A DNA stretch of 64,000 nucleotides from positions 2,542,001-2,606,000 of the forward strand of contig NZ_CP079737.1 of the NCBI RefSeq assembly GCF_019916025.1. The letters run 5' to 3'. Positions 1 through 8,042 of this stretch are shown piece after piece. The position numbers and the translations under genes are program-made. The DNA comes from Paraclostridium bifermentans. Lineage in GTDB: Bacteria > Bacillota > Clostridia > Peptostreptococcales > Peptostreptococcaceae. Under the pieces are notes generated by a model that worked only from the letters and a program-made list of their open reading frames with translations, had not been told where the DNA came from and made no database searches. The number at the start of each line of letters is the position of its first letter. Position 1 is the first letter of the stretch.

Positions 1-1591
1 CAATATCTAAGAAAGATTTAGTTCCACCTATTCTACAAATATTTAGATAATCTTGCCATCCTTTAACTCTGTCTACTTGCATCTTTTTCCAGAATTGAAG
101 TGCACAAATTTGAGCTAACGTATAATCTATATAATAGAATGGATTTTTAAATATGTGGCCTTGCTTAAACCACCATCCACCTCGTTCTAAGAAATCATTA
201 CCTTCATAATCTTTGTGTGGTTGATATTTCTTTTCTAAATCTCTCCAAACTAATTTTCTTTCGTCTTTAGTCATATTTGGATTTTCATATATTATGTGTT
301 GGAACTCATCTACTAAAACTCCATAAGGGATAAATTTTATAGCACTACCTAAATGGACAAATTTATATTTATCAGTGTCTTCTTTAAAGAAAAGTTCCAT
401 CCAAGGCCAAGTTATAAATTCCATACTCATAGAATGTATTTCACAACTTTCGTATGTTGGGAAGTTTATATCTGGAATTTCAATCCATCTTGACATATAA
501 ACTTGGAATGCATGTCCAGCTTCATGAGTTAAAACATCTATATCATCTGCTGTTGAATTAAAGTTTGAGAATATGAAAGGAGCCTTATATTCTGGTATAT
601 ATGTACAATATCCTCCAGCACCTTTTCCTTTTTTAGTTTCTAAGTCCATTAATTCATGATCCATCATGTATTTAAAGAACTCATTAGTTTCCTTAGAAAG
701 CTCTGAATACATTAAAATACCATTTTTCATTATAAAATCAGAGTCTCCTTTAGGTTTTGCATTCCCACTATTAAACTCAAAGTTTTCATCAAAGTATCTA
801 AATTGTTGAAGTCCTAATCTTTCCTTTTGTCTTTTATATAATTTATTTGCAACAGGAACTATATACTCACTTACTTGTTTTCTAAAGTTATCAACCATTT
901 CTGCATTATAATCAGTTCTTAGCATTCTTATGTAACCAAGTTCTACGAAATTTTCAAAACCTAGTTTTTTAGCCATCTTATCTCTTACTTTTACTAGTTT
1001 ATCGAATAAGTCATCAAATTTTTTCTCATTTGCTTCAAAGAATCCATAATATGCTTGTGATGATTTTTCTCTTTCATCTCTAAATGGAGATGTCATATAA
1101 GGCCCTAGTCCTGAAAGGTTTCTTTCTTCTCCATCAAAAGGAATTTTTGCAGATGCTAAAAGTTTAGTATATTCTGATGCTAATTTATTTTCTTCTTGCA
1201 ACTCAGATATTATTTCTTTGGAAAATGCTTGTAGAGAATAGTCAGCTATAGACATAAATTGTTTGCCTAGCTCTTGTGTAAGTTTATCTTTAAATTTTGA
1301 ATTCACTAGAGCTTTATAGAATAGCGAGTTTAACTCTTCATAATGAGGTCCATTTTCATCCCAATACTCTTTTTCTTTTGCATAAAATTCATCTTCAGTA
1401 TTTATACTGTATCTTATAGAAACTAGCGTTGCCATACTATCTATATGATTTCTTAGTTTATTGATATCATCTATATTCTTTCTAAGCTCATCATAATTTG
1501 CACTAGTTTCCATGTTTTTTACTAGACTTTTAAATTCATTTTTTATTTTTTCATAATTAGGTCTTTTGTATTTAAAATCCTTAAATTTCAT
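1..1591 (-). CDS. M3 family oligoendopeptidase (PepF-like), 3' end outside the window
   Basis: An open minus-strand frame runs from ATG at 1591 to the window edge, so the C-terminus is missing. The translation starts MKFKDFKYKRPNYEKIK and carries a HEAGHAF zinc-metallopeptidase motif (HExxH, encoded near 510-525) followed by the Glu-rich segment typical of family M3. Members are cytosolic oligopeptidases that cleave short peptides, often scavenged ones. The start is supported by the match to the family N-terminus; a GAGG-like sequence lies just upstream. It is divergent from the HAD gene at 1827 across about 235 bp that must hold both promoters. The family is secure, the exact peptide specificity is not. 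Confidence 0.9.
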   Translation of the reverse strand, partial: MKFKDFKYKRPNYEKIKNEFKSLVKNMETSANYDELRKNIDDINKLRNHIDSMATLVSIRYSINTEDEFYAKEKEYWDENGPHYEELNSLFYKALVNSKFKDKLTQELGKQFMSIADYSLQAFSKEIISELQEENKLASEYTKLLASAKIPFDGEERNLSGLGPYMTSPFRDEREKSSQAYYGFFEANEKKFDDLFDKLVKVRDKMAKKLGFENFVELGYIRMLRTDYNAEMVDNFRKQVSEYIVPVANKLYKRQKERLGLQQFRYFDENFEFNSGNAKPKGDSDFIMKNGILMYSELSKETNEFFKYMMDHELMDLETKKGKGAGGYCTYIPEYKAPFIFSNFNSTADDIDVLTHEAGHAFQVYMSRWIEIPDINFPTYESCEIHSMSMEFITWPWMELFFKEDTDKYKFVHLGSAIKFIPYGVLVDEFQHIIYENPNMTKDERKLVWRDLEKKYQPHKDYEGNDFLERGGWWFKQGHIFKNPFYYIDYTLAQICALQFWKKMQVDRVKGWQDYLNICRIGGTKSFLDI

Positions 1592-1826
1592 TTTATCACC
1601 TCGTCATATATTATTTGTAGTTTTAGCTTATGTTAAAAGCTATAATTTATGTAAATTTTTACTAATTTATATCTTTAAACTTACTTTACTATACGTATAA
1701 TTTAAAGTCAATTAACCCACTATTCATTTAGTTTTTGCATTTTACTACACCCTAAACTATTGATAAAATTTTGACTATAATATAAACTGTACTTAACAAA
1801 TTAAATTGATTTATTGGGAGGAATTT

Positions 1827-2636
1827 ATGTATAAACTAATCGCATTAGACATAGACGGCACATTACTAAATAGTGAAAAAAAGGTTACACAAGAGGTTTT
1901 TGATGCAATACAAAATGCAAAAGAAAAAGGTGTTAAAGTTGTATTATCAACTGGTAGACCACTTCCAGGGGTTCAAACTTTATTAAAAGAATTAAAACTT
2001 AATGACGAAGAAAATTATGTTGTTACATTTAATGGTGGACTTGTTCAAGAAATTACTTCTCAAGATGTTATTTCTAATATAGAAATGAGTCATGAAGATT
2101 TCGATTATATATATAATGAATTAGCTAAAAAACATGATATAAAAATTCATATAAACACTCCGGATTCTTTAGTTGTTCCTTATACAGAAATTCCTAAATA
2201 CAGTGTTCATGAATCTACACTTAATAACATTCCTGTTATTTGTATGGATGAAAATGAAATTAATTCAGATTTGACGTTCTGTAAAGTTATGCTAGTTGAT
2301 GAACCCGAAATTATAGAGGATATCATAACTAAAATTCCACAAGAGTTCCATGATAAATATACTATAGTTCGTTCAGCTCCATTTTTCTTAGAGTTTTTAA
2401 ATAAGAAAGTTAACAAAGGTTCAGGATTACAAGCTCTATGTGATAAGTTAGGCATAGACCCTTCTGAAGTTATAGCTGTTGGAGATGAAGAAAATGATAG
2501 ACATATGATTGAGTTTGCAGGGCTTGGAGTTGCTATGGGTAATGCTCGAGATAGTATAAAAGAAATAGCTAATCATATTACTGAAACTAATAATAACCAC
2601 GGTGTTGCTAAGGTTATATCTGACTTTATATTATAG
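1827..2636 (+). CDS. Cof-type HAD-superfamily phosphatase
   Basis: A 269-residue cytosolic haloacid dehalogenase hydrolase of the Cof/YidA (type IIB cap) group, which dephosphorylates sugar phosphates and related metabolites. Motif I is DIDGT at residues 8-12, motif II the Ser/Thr of STGRP near 41, motif IV GDEEND near 219-224. I chose ATG 1827 because GGGAGG lies seven bases upstream; the longer frame from TTG 1806 would place that Shine-Dalgarno inside the coding region. It is monocistronic, closed by a hairpin at 2659-2707. The natural substrate cannot be read from sequence. Confidence 0.9.
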   Translation: MYKLIALDIDGTLLNSEKKVTQEVFDAIQNAKEKGVKVVLSTGRPLPGVQTLLKELKLNDEENYVVTFNGGLVQEITSQDVISNIEMSHEDFDYIYNELAKKHDIKIHINTPDSLVVPYTEIPKYSVHESTLNNIPVICMDENEINSDLTFCKVMLVDEPEIIEDIITKIPQEFHDKYTIVRSAPFFLEFLNKKVNKGSGLQALCDKLGIDPSEVIAVGDEENDRHMIEFAGLGVAMGNARDSIKEIANHITETNNNHGVAKVISDFIL

Positions 2637-2658
2637 ATTTTAAATTTATTTTAATATT

Positions 2659-2707
2659 GGTGAACTAAATTAATCCTTTCTTAAGAGTTAACTTAGTTCA
2701 CCTTTTT
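2659..2707 (+). terminator. Intrinsic terminator of the HAD gene
   Basis: Inverted repeat GGTGAACTAA (2659-2668) / TTAGTTCACC (2693-2702), extendable inward with one mismatch, followed by TTTTTATT. It sits 22 bases after the HAD stop and between convergent genes. Confidence 0.8.
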
Positions 2708-2725
2708 ATTATAATTAATATGCAT

Positions 2726-3259
2726 TTAAATTGTATTTATATCTAATCCAACACTTTCATCTAGACCTATAATTGGTATTTCTAAGTTATTTTCTTCTAG
2801 TAATTTTTCTAGTTCTTCAATAAATATTCCTTTTCCATCTATCATTTTTATATCACTTAATTTTTCGGATAAATTATTACATCCACTTAACTCTCCAAAC
2901 CAATTATCAGAACTACAAGTTTTATTATATCCACAACTAGGACTTCCATCTATAGCTATTATAGCTTTAATTTTGTAATTATTTTTAATATAGTTTTCAA
3001 ATTGTTTTATGTATGGATCTAGCATAATCTTGCATTGATTTCTATAAAACAAATTATCAAATTGTTCTTTTACATGCCCCCACCTTTTAATTCCATACAT
3101 AACCATCTCAGGACAAGGTAATTGAATTATTCCATACCCACTACTTAAAATTTGTAACGAAACATTATGTGACCCTTTATCATTAGATAGCCCTTCCACT
3201 TTAGAGTTACAATTTAATATACAGTGGCAAACAGCTACTATTTCCCTTTTTCTTTCCAT
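2726..3259 (-). CDS. CD3072-family TudS-related putative desulfidase
   Basis: A 177-residue protein of the TudS/DUF523-related group. TudS thiouracil desulfidases use three cysteines to hold a [4Fe-4S] cluster that removes sulfur from thiolated substrates. Candidate ligands here are C11 or C13 (in CHCILNC), C49 (LPCPE) and C109 (SPSCGYNKTC), spaced as in TudS. The ATG at 3259 follows AAGGAGATATAT. It is divergent from the ECF S component at 3436; the same two families neighbour each other in C. difficile (CD3072, CD3073), which suggests uptake of a compound that this protein then desulfurates. Substrate unknown; the functional link is inference. Confidence 0.8.
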   Translation of the reverse strand: MERKREIVAVCHCILNCNSKVEGLSNDKGSHNVSLQILSSGYGIIQLPCPEMVMYGIKRWGHVKEQFDNLFYRNQCKIMLDPYIKQFENYIKNNYKIKAIIAIDGSPSCGYNKTCSSDNWFGELSGCNNLSEKLSDIKMIDGKGIFIEELEKLLEENNLEIPIIGLDESVGLDINTI

Positions 3260-3435
3260 ATATATCTCCTTAATTTTATTAATATTTTCATAGTATCACA
3301 GCAAATAATTGGTGTGTTATAGATTTTTACTATTTTAGACAATTTAATTATAAATATTTCCGATTTCAAAAATTGGTGGTTTTGTATTATTATTAATTAT
3401 GTACTAATAATTTAATTGCGGAGGAAATCGTAATC

Positions 3436-4002
3436 ATGAATACAAAGAAAATAACATTTAGCGCAATGTGTATATTAGTAAATATAGTTTTCGGCATGTT
3501 TGTCGGTATGTTAAACATTCCATTACTATTTTTAGATACCGTTGGAACAGTACTTGGGGCTGTTGTACTTGGACCTTTATTGGGAGCACTTATAGGTGGA
3601 GGAACAAATTTAGTCCTTGGTGTAATATCCGATCCTACAAATATACCATTTGCTTTAGTTAATATAGCACTAGGTGTTATAGTTGGATTTATAGCTAGAA
3701 AAAAATCATTTGGTTACAAAGAGGCTATACTTACAGGATTATTATTAGCTGTAGTTTGCCCTTTAATAGGAACACCTATTTCAATACTATTATTCGGAGG
3801 TTTAAGTGGAAGTGGAGCAGACTTATTGGTTGGCTTTTTAGTTCAATCTGGACAAGAAATTTTTACAGCTGCATTTATCCCAAGAATTATTAGTAATATA
3901 GTAGATAAACCTTTATCTTGTATTTTAGTGGTTTATTTCTTAAGTAAAATGCCAAAAAACTTTATATCTCAGTTTTCTAAACAGACTTATAAAGTTTCAT
4001 AA
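3436..4002 (+). CDS. CD3073-family putative ECF transporter S component
   Basis: A 188-residue integral membrane protein with about five or six hydrophobic segments, Gly-rich helices (VLGAVVLGPLLGALIGGG) and the overall look of a substrate-specific (S) component of an energy-coupling factor vitamin transporter. It would rely on the shared EcfA1/A2/T module encoded elsewhere. ATG 3436 is preceded by GGAGG. Divergent partner of the TudS-like gene. The ligand is unknown; a thiolated cofactor or nucleobase would fit the neighbour but that is only inference. Confidence 0.8.
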   Translation: MNTKKITFSAMCILVNIVFGMFVGMLNIPLLFLDTVGTVLGAVVLGPLLGALIGGGTNLVLGVISDPTNIPFALVNIALGVIVGFIARKKSFGYKEAILTGLLLAVVCPLIGTPISILLFGGLSGSGADLLVGFLVQSGQEIFTAAFIPRIISNIVDKPLSCILVVYFLSKMPKNFISQFSKQTYKVS

Positions 4003-4029
4003 TATAATAACCTTTTTAAAGCACTCTGT

Positions 4030-4069
4030 AAAAAAGGGTGTCGTATTAATATTTGCGACACCCTTTTTT
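4030..4069. terminator. Bidirectional intrinsic terminator
   Basis: Perfect 14-bp stem: AAAAAAGGGTGTCG (4030-4043) and its complement (4056-4069), flanked by A and T runs, between the convergent ECF S component and CheW-CZB genes. It works on either strand. Confidence 0.9.
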
Positions 4070-4084
4070 CATGTAATATTCTAT

Positions 4085-4894
4085 CTATTTATATAACTCA
4101 AATAATTTATCTTCTTTAATTAAAAATATACGTTCATCGATATCTTTAGTTTCTCCAATTGCAGAAATATATTTAGGTTGGTCAATTATAAAATTACTTT
4201 CTGAAGTTTCATTTTTTATAAAATTGTCTACAGTTAAAATTTCATCTACTGCAAGACCTATAAATCTATTATTTTGCATAATTACAATTACCATATCATG
4301 ATAATGATCTTTAAAAATGTCTTTTGTTTTATCTAATAATTCAAGTACTTTTTCCATATATTGTTTTTCTGCTTTATTAAGCAAATCTAGCAATTTTTTT
4401 TCCCTAATCTCTTCATTTTTTTCTTTTTTACATTTCTCAACTTCTATAGCTATCTCATGTAGTAAAGTATGTGGTGAATCTATCTTTTTCATATGAAAAT
4501 TGATACTTTGTATATCAGTTGAAAAGTTATCATACCATTTACCAAATGCACATTGATGTGGATTTGTAGTTAAAGTAAATTCTCTATTTTCATTCACTGA
4601 ATTTTTCAATTCATTTACCCACTTAATATGATCATTTTTTCTAATATCTATCATAGCTTTAAAATCTTCATATTCTTCTTCAGATGATTTACATCCAAAT
4701 AAACTTCTCATACTCATAACTGGTACTATTTGATTTCTTAATTGCATAACCCCTAGTTCAAATTTCTCACCTTTTTGTATTGAAGTTATATTTTCAGGAA
4801 ACTCTGTTAGAGCAATTGTAACGCTACTATCAATTGCATATAGATTGTCAGCTACCCTAAATATAACATGAGGTAATCTTTCTTCATTTATCAT
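4085..4894 (-). CDS. CheW-like chemotaxis coupling protein with an inserted CZB zinc-binding domain
   Basis: A 269-residue cytosolic protein. Residues 1 to about 70 and about 195 to 269 form the two halves of a CheW fold, the adaptor between chemoreceptors and CheA. Between them lies a CZB (chemoreceptor zinc-binding) four-helix domain: H89, then C115 within the hallmark CAFGKWY, then H142 and H146. The spacings C-to-His 27 and His-to-His 4 equal those of the CZB domain of DgcZ. CZB domains bind zinc very tightly and sense zinc or hypochlorite. The ATG at 4894 follows AAGGGA. No other che gene is nearby, so its partner is encoded elsewhere. Domain calls are secure; the sensory role is inference. 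Confidence 0.85.
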   Translation of the reverse strand: MINEERLPHVIFRVADNLYAIDSSVTIALTEFPENITSIQKGEKFELGVMQLRNQIVPVMSMRSLFGCKSSEEEYEDFKAMIDIRKNDHIKWVNELKNSVNENREFTLTTNPHQCAFGKWYDNFSTDIQSINFHMKKIDSPHTLLHEIAIEVEKCKKEKNEEIREKKLLDLLNKAEKQYMEKVLELLDKTKDIFKDHYHDMVIVIMQNNRFIGLAVDEILTVDNFIKNETSESNFIIDQPKYISAIGETKDIDERIFLIKEDKLFELYK

Positions 4895-4983
4895 CGTTAA
4901 ATTCCCTTCCTTAAAATGATATAAACCCTATAAATTCTAATAATTTATTATTAAAATTATAATTAAAAATCATTAGCTTTCTA

Positions 4984-5035
4984 ATTATACCAAATCTTAC
5001 CAATAATATTCTAGTCCTTTTGAGAATCTTTCTCA
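4984..5035 (-). promoter_or_regulatory. Candidate promoter and 15-bp palindrome upstream of CheW-CZB
   Basis: On the minus strand an extended -10 (TGGTATAAT, TATAAT at 4984-4989) lies upstream of CheW-CZB. TGAGAATCTTTCTCA at 5021-5035 is a perfect 6-3-6 palindrome that matches the classic Fur-type 15-mer at 12 positions. A metal-responsive operator is possible given the zinc domain, but the -35 is poor and the site is unproven. Confidence 0.3.
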
Positions 5036-5064
5036 TTTTTTACATTTAACTTCTACTACGCAAA

Positions 5065-5141
5065 GTGGGAGTATATATAAGTTTCGAAACATTTCAGGCT
5101 TTTTTCCCAACCTGTTGTAAGAAACTTCTATATACTCCCAC
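5065..5141. repeat. Long inverted repeat (21-bp arms) between VanZ and CheW genes
   Basis: Arms 5065-5085 and 5121-5141 are complementary at 20 of 21 positions and enclose a 35-base loop that has its own short CAGG/CCTG pairing. It starts nine bases after the VanZ stop on the minus strand. There is no T-run after the stem in that direction, so a plain terminator does not fit well. See findings. Confidence 0.75.
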
Positions 5142-5149
5142 GAAGCACC

Positions 5150-5677
5150 CTATACAGCTTTGCTATGTCTTTTAAATATAAAGTTAAAGAACCCTCTAAT
5201 ACCTTTAAACACTATTACTATTACAAACAGTATTAAGATGCCTGTAAGAGCTCCTGATGAGTCTATAAGAACATCTTTCATGCTACCTACTCTTCCAGCT
5301 ACCGCTAACTGTCTCATCTCATCATAATAAGCATATGATATACTTGCTATCATGGCTACAATACTAGCTATGTATATTCTTCTACTAAGCGCATATATAA
5401 GTAAACTTATAGAAAATCCTATACCTGCATATATACTAAAATGAGCCATTTTTCTAACTATATACCCCTTATCTCCATATTGCTTAAGTTTGTCAAAAAC
5501 TTTTTCTTTTACACTTATTATATTATGATCTTTTAAAGTTACTTCTGATCTAATTTTATCAATTACACTAACAGCTGTATCAGATTGTTGTTTTGATACA
5601 TCTCCTTCTTGACTAGAAAAATAATACATACCTCCCATAGTCATTACTACTAGTAGTAAGCATACTATTTTTTTCAT
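5150..5677 (-). CDS. VanZ family membrane protein
   Basis: A 175-residue protein with an N-terminal membrane helix, an extracytoplasmic stretch of about 60 residues and three further helices. VanZ signatures are visible: YYFSSQ near residue 18, RKMAHFSIYAGIGF, and DEMRQLAVAGRVGSMKDVL followed by SSGALTG. The family includes the teicoplanin-resistance accessory VanZ, but most members are of unknown role at the cell envelope. No van genes are near. ATG at 5677 is preceded by AGGTGATGGCGGT. It stands alone between the selenoprotein operon terminator and CheW-CZB. Confidence 0.85.
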   Translation of the reverse strand: MKKIVCLLLVVMTMGGMYYFSSQEGDVSKQQSDTAVSVIDKIRSEVTLKDHNIISVKEKVFDKLKQYGDKGYIVRKMAHFSIYAGIGFSISLLIYALSRRIYIASIVAMIASISYAYYDEMRQLAVAGRVGSMKDVLIDSSGALTGILILFVIVIVFKGIRGFFNFIFKRHSKAV

Positions 5678-5817
5678 ACCGCCATCACCTGTCTTTCACA
5701 ATATAGGCACAAGTTTAATATATACCTAAAAGTTTAATTTCGTGATAAATCACTTTTATATAAGTACTTATTATACTACAAATCTAAAAATAGTAAATGA
5801 ATTTTATTTGAAAAATC

Positions 5818-5848
5818 AAAGAAGCTACCTGTTTAAGGTAGCTTCTTT
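5818..5848 (-). terminator. Terminator of the selenoprotein (SAO) operon
   Basis: Perfect 12-bp stem (AAAGAAGCTACC at 5818-5829 and complement at 5837-5848) begins two bases after the TAA of saoL, if the in-frame UGA is read through. Minus strand continues GATTTTT. Its position right after the extended stop, not after the UGA, supports readthrough. Confidence 0.85.
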
Positions 5849-5849
5849 T

Positions 5850-6494
5850 TTAGCCTACATAAAATATGTCATATGAAGCATCCATAGCTTCATTTATATC
5901 TAAGCAGTATATATCTTCATCATTTTCAAATCCATTTTCTTTTACCCATCTATCAAACTCATTCTTCGTCCAGAAGAAATTCATGATGTTTCAACAGTTT
6001 GCTGCCCAATTTTCGTGCTTATCCAAATTTAAATGAAGTACTCTTAAATCAGGATTATTTAAACTTGTTACCTTACCGTCCTTTATCGATATATTGATTT
6101 CATTTCCAGTTACATAACAGTTAGATTTTATATCTATATCTTGATTGAAAGTACATCTCCATCCCATTGCATCTATTGCACACATTGCATTAAATTCTCT
6201 ATTGTCTGCTAACTTAACTCTATGCATAGTTGGGTGTGCTGATACTGGATATATAAAATTTATATAGTTTTCATCATCCACTACCATTATATTTTTCTTT
6301 ACAAACAATTCTAACGTTTCTTTTATGTACTCTCTTTTTAAGCTTAGTCTATCTTCTAAAAAAACTATGCTTTCATCTATACTTACAGGTCTTTCTTTTT
6401 CGATTATCATATCCATAATTGATACTCTAATATTTTTTTGTATTTCATCTAAACTTCTATACTTGTTATTTTTCATTTTTAATTTATACTCCAT
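5850..6494 (-). CDS. saoL: SaoL: MerB-like organometallic lyase, selenoprotein (Sec168)
   Basis: A 214-residue protein when UGA at 5991-5993 is read as selenocysteine; otherwise it splits after residue 167. N-terminal winged-helix-like region (to about 75), then the MerB (alkylmercury lyase) fold. MerB's catalytic Cys96 and Asp99 (CALD) match C105 and D108 (MCAID); MerB Cys159-Cys160 followed by HVHFF match C167-U168 followed by NIMNFF. MerB breaks carbon-mercury bonds by protonolysis; here the second Cys of the pair is Sec. It overlaps saoA by 11 bp. ATG 6494 has no good Shine-Dalgarno; ATG 6476 (residue 7) has GGAG 12 bases upstream, so the start is uncertain. Last gene of the operon; the SECIS-like hairpin is at 5962-5978. 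Substrate (organomercury or another organometal) is inference. Confidence 0.88.
5962..5978 (-). other. SECIS-like hairpin of saoL
   Basis: Twelve bases after the UGA the mRNA reads UUCUUC-UGGAC-GAAGAA: a perfect 6-bp stem with a G-containing loop, the size and distance expected of a bacterial SECIS element bound by SelB. Confidence 0.75.
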
Positions 6495-7236
6495 AACATG
6501 CTGATAATTTTTTTGTTAATCTATTTTTGTATTCTAGATATTCTTCGCTCTCTCTGTCTCTTGGTCTATCTAAATCTATTTTTAAATCTTCTAATATACT
6601 CCCTTTATCTCTAGACATAACTACAACTCTATCACTCATATATACCGCTTCATCTACATCATGAGTAACCATTATTGCAGTTATCTTTTTTTTCATCCAA
6701 ATATTTTCTAGTTCTTCTTGAAGATTTTGTCTCATTTGAAAATCAACCGCTCCTAAAGGCTCATCCATTAAAAGAACTTCTGGGTTACATGCCAGCGCTC
6801 TTATAACAGCGACCCTTTGTTTCATTCCCCCTGATAGCTGATGTGGATACATCTTTTCTTTTCCTTTTAAATCTGATATTGATAACAGTTCTTCTAATCT
6901 CTGTTCTCTTTCTTTTTTAGACATTTTTTGTTGCTTCATTGGAAATTCAACATTTCCTTTTACTGTTTTCCACGGAAATAATGCATAATTTTGAAATACA
7001 AATGCTCTATCTATACCTGGTTTATCTACTACTTTATTATCTAGTAAAACCTGACCGTTTTCACAAGTTTGAAAACCTCCTATTATAGTTAATAATGTAG
7101 TTTTCCCGCAACCAGATGGACCTAGTAATGATACAAATTCCCCTTCTTTTATATCTAGGTTTATATCCTCTAATACTTTATGCTCTACCTTATTATTTAT
7201 AAAAGTTTTACTTATATTATCTATTTTTAGTTTCAT
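6484..7236 (-). CDS. saoA: SaoA: ABC transporter ATP-binding protein of the SAO system
   Basis: A 250-residue ABC ATPase of the nitrate/sulfonate/taurine (SsuB/TauB) type. Walker A GPSGCGKTT at residues 39-47, Q-loop near 82 (VFQNYALFPW), signature LSGGMKQR at 134-141, Walker B LLMDEP at 155-160, switch His in VTHDVDEAV. It energises import through the SaoP permease. ATG 7236 shares its first base with the last base of the saoP stop (TAATG), so the two are translationally coupled. No UGA inside. Confidence 0.92.
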   Translation of the reverse strand: MKLKIDNISKTFINNKVEHKVLEDINLDIKEGEFVSLLGPSGCGKTTLLTIIGGFQTCENGQVLLDNKVVDKPGIDRAFVFQNYALFPWKTVKGNVEFPMKQQKMSKKEREQRLEELLSISDLKGKEKMYPHQLSGGMKQRVAVIRALACNPEVLLMDEPLGAVDFQMRQNLQEELENIWMKKKITAIMVTHDVDEAVYMSDRVVVMSRDKGSILEDLKIDLDRPRDRESEEYLEYKNRLTKKLSACYGV

Positions 7237-8042
7237 TAATTATCAAACCTCCATTTGCAAAGGCTCTTGTTTATAAATTTTAATATTCTATCGATTATGA
7301 ATCCTATTAATGCTGCAAATATCATAAGTCCAATTAAAAGCCCTGTATTCATCATTGTTTGAGCTTGTACCATAGAGTAACCGAGACCGGCACTCGTTGC
7401 TATAAACTCGGCTCAGATTACAGACATCCAACCAGTACTTATTGCAAGTCTTGCTCCAGTTAAAATATCTGGAAGAGCTGCTGGTAGCATTACATTAGTA
7501 AATATTACAAACGGAGATGCTCCCATACTTTTTGCTGCGTTATAATAATCTTTTGATATAGATCTAACACCTTGAATTGTATTAAGGATTATAGGGAATA
7601 CTCCTGCAAAAGCTATTAAAAATATTGTTGGTCCATCTCCTATCCCAAACCATACTATAGTTAATGGAACCCAAGCCATTATAGGTACTTGTCTTGCTGA
7701 ATCTACTACTGGAGAAAATACCTTCTCAAAAGTTGATGAGAACCCCATAATCAACCCTAGAGGAAGTCCAAATCCCATAGCATACATAAATCCCTTTAAT
7801 ACTCTTTGCATAGTAATTAATACGTTTTTTACAATTTCAGGGTCTGTTATACATGTTATAAATCCATGAAACACATCCATTGGCATAGGAAGTAAAAGTG
7901 AGCTTCCTATTCTTTGTGCACTTATTTGCCATATTCCTATTATTACTATAAATAATAATATTTTATAAAATGCATCTAAAAACTTTTTATTTAATCCTCT
8001 TTTTTTATTTATTTCTGTATTTGCAGAAACTTTAAATTCCAC
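7236..8042 (-). CDS. saoP: SaoP: ABC transporter permease, selenoprotein (Sec210)
   Basis: A 268-residue SsuC/TauC-type permease with about six membrane helices and the cytoplasmic EAA-like loop (YYNAAKSMGAS) that docks the ATPase. UGA at 7413-7415 interrupts the frame in WMSVI-U-AEF; ordinary family members have Ala or a similar residue there (for example VAAE), and the sequence after the UGA continues the family exactly (AEFIATSAGLGY). Sec would therefore lie in or beside a late membrane segment, on the transport path. GTG start at 8042, with GGGGTGAG upstream; it overlaps saoB by 34 bp. Without readthrough the last 58 residues are lost. SECIS-like hairpin at 7379-7398. Confidence 0.88.
7379..7398 (-). 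other. SECIS-like hairpin of saoP
   Basis: Fourteen bases after the UGA: AACGAG, loop UGCCGGU, then CUC-G-GUU. Six base pairs with one bulged G and a loop containing GGU, as in the E. coli fdhF SECIS loop. Confidence 0.65.

Noticed and set aside
3260-3435. Riboswitch upstream of the ECF S component
   Set aside because: Only 176 bp shared by two divergent genes, with no stable conserved fold seen.
5021-5035. Confident Fur box at CheW-CZB
   Set aside because: 12 of 15 positions match but AT-rich palindromes are common here and the promoter is weak; listed only as a low-confidence site.
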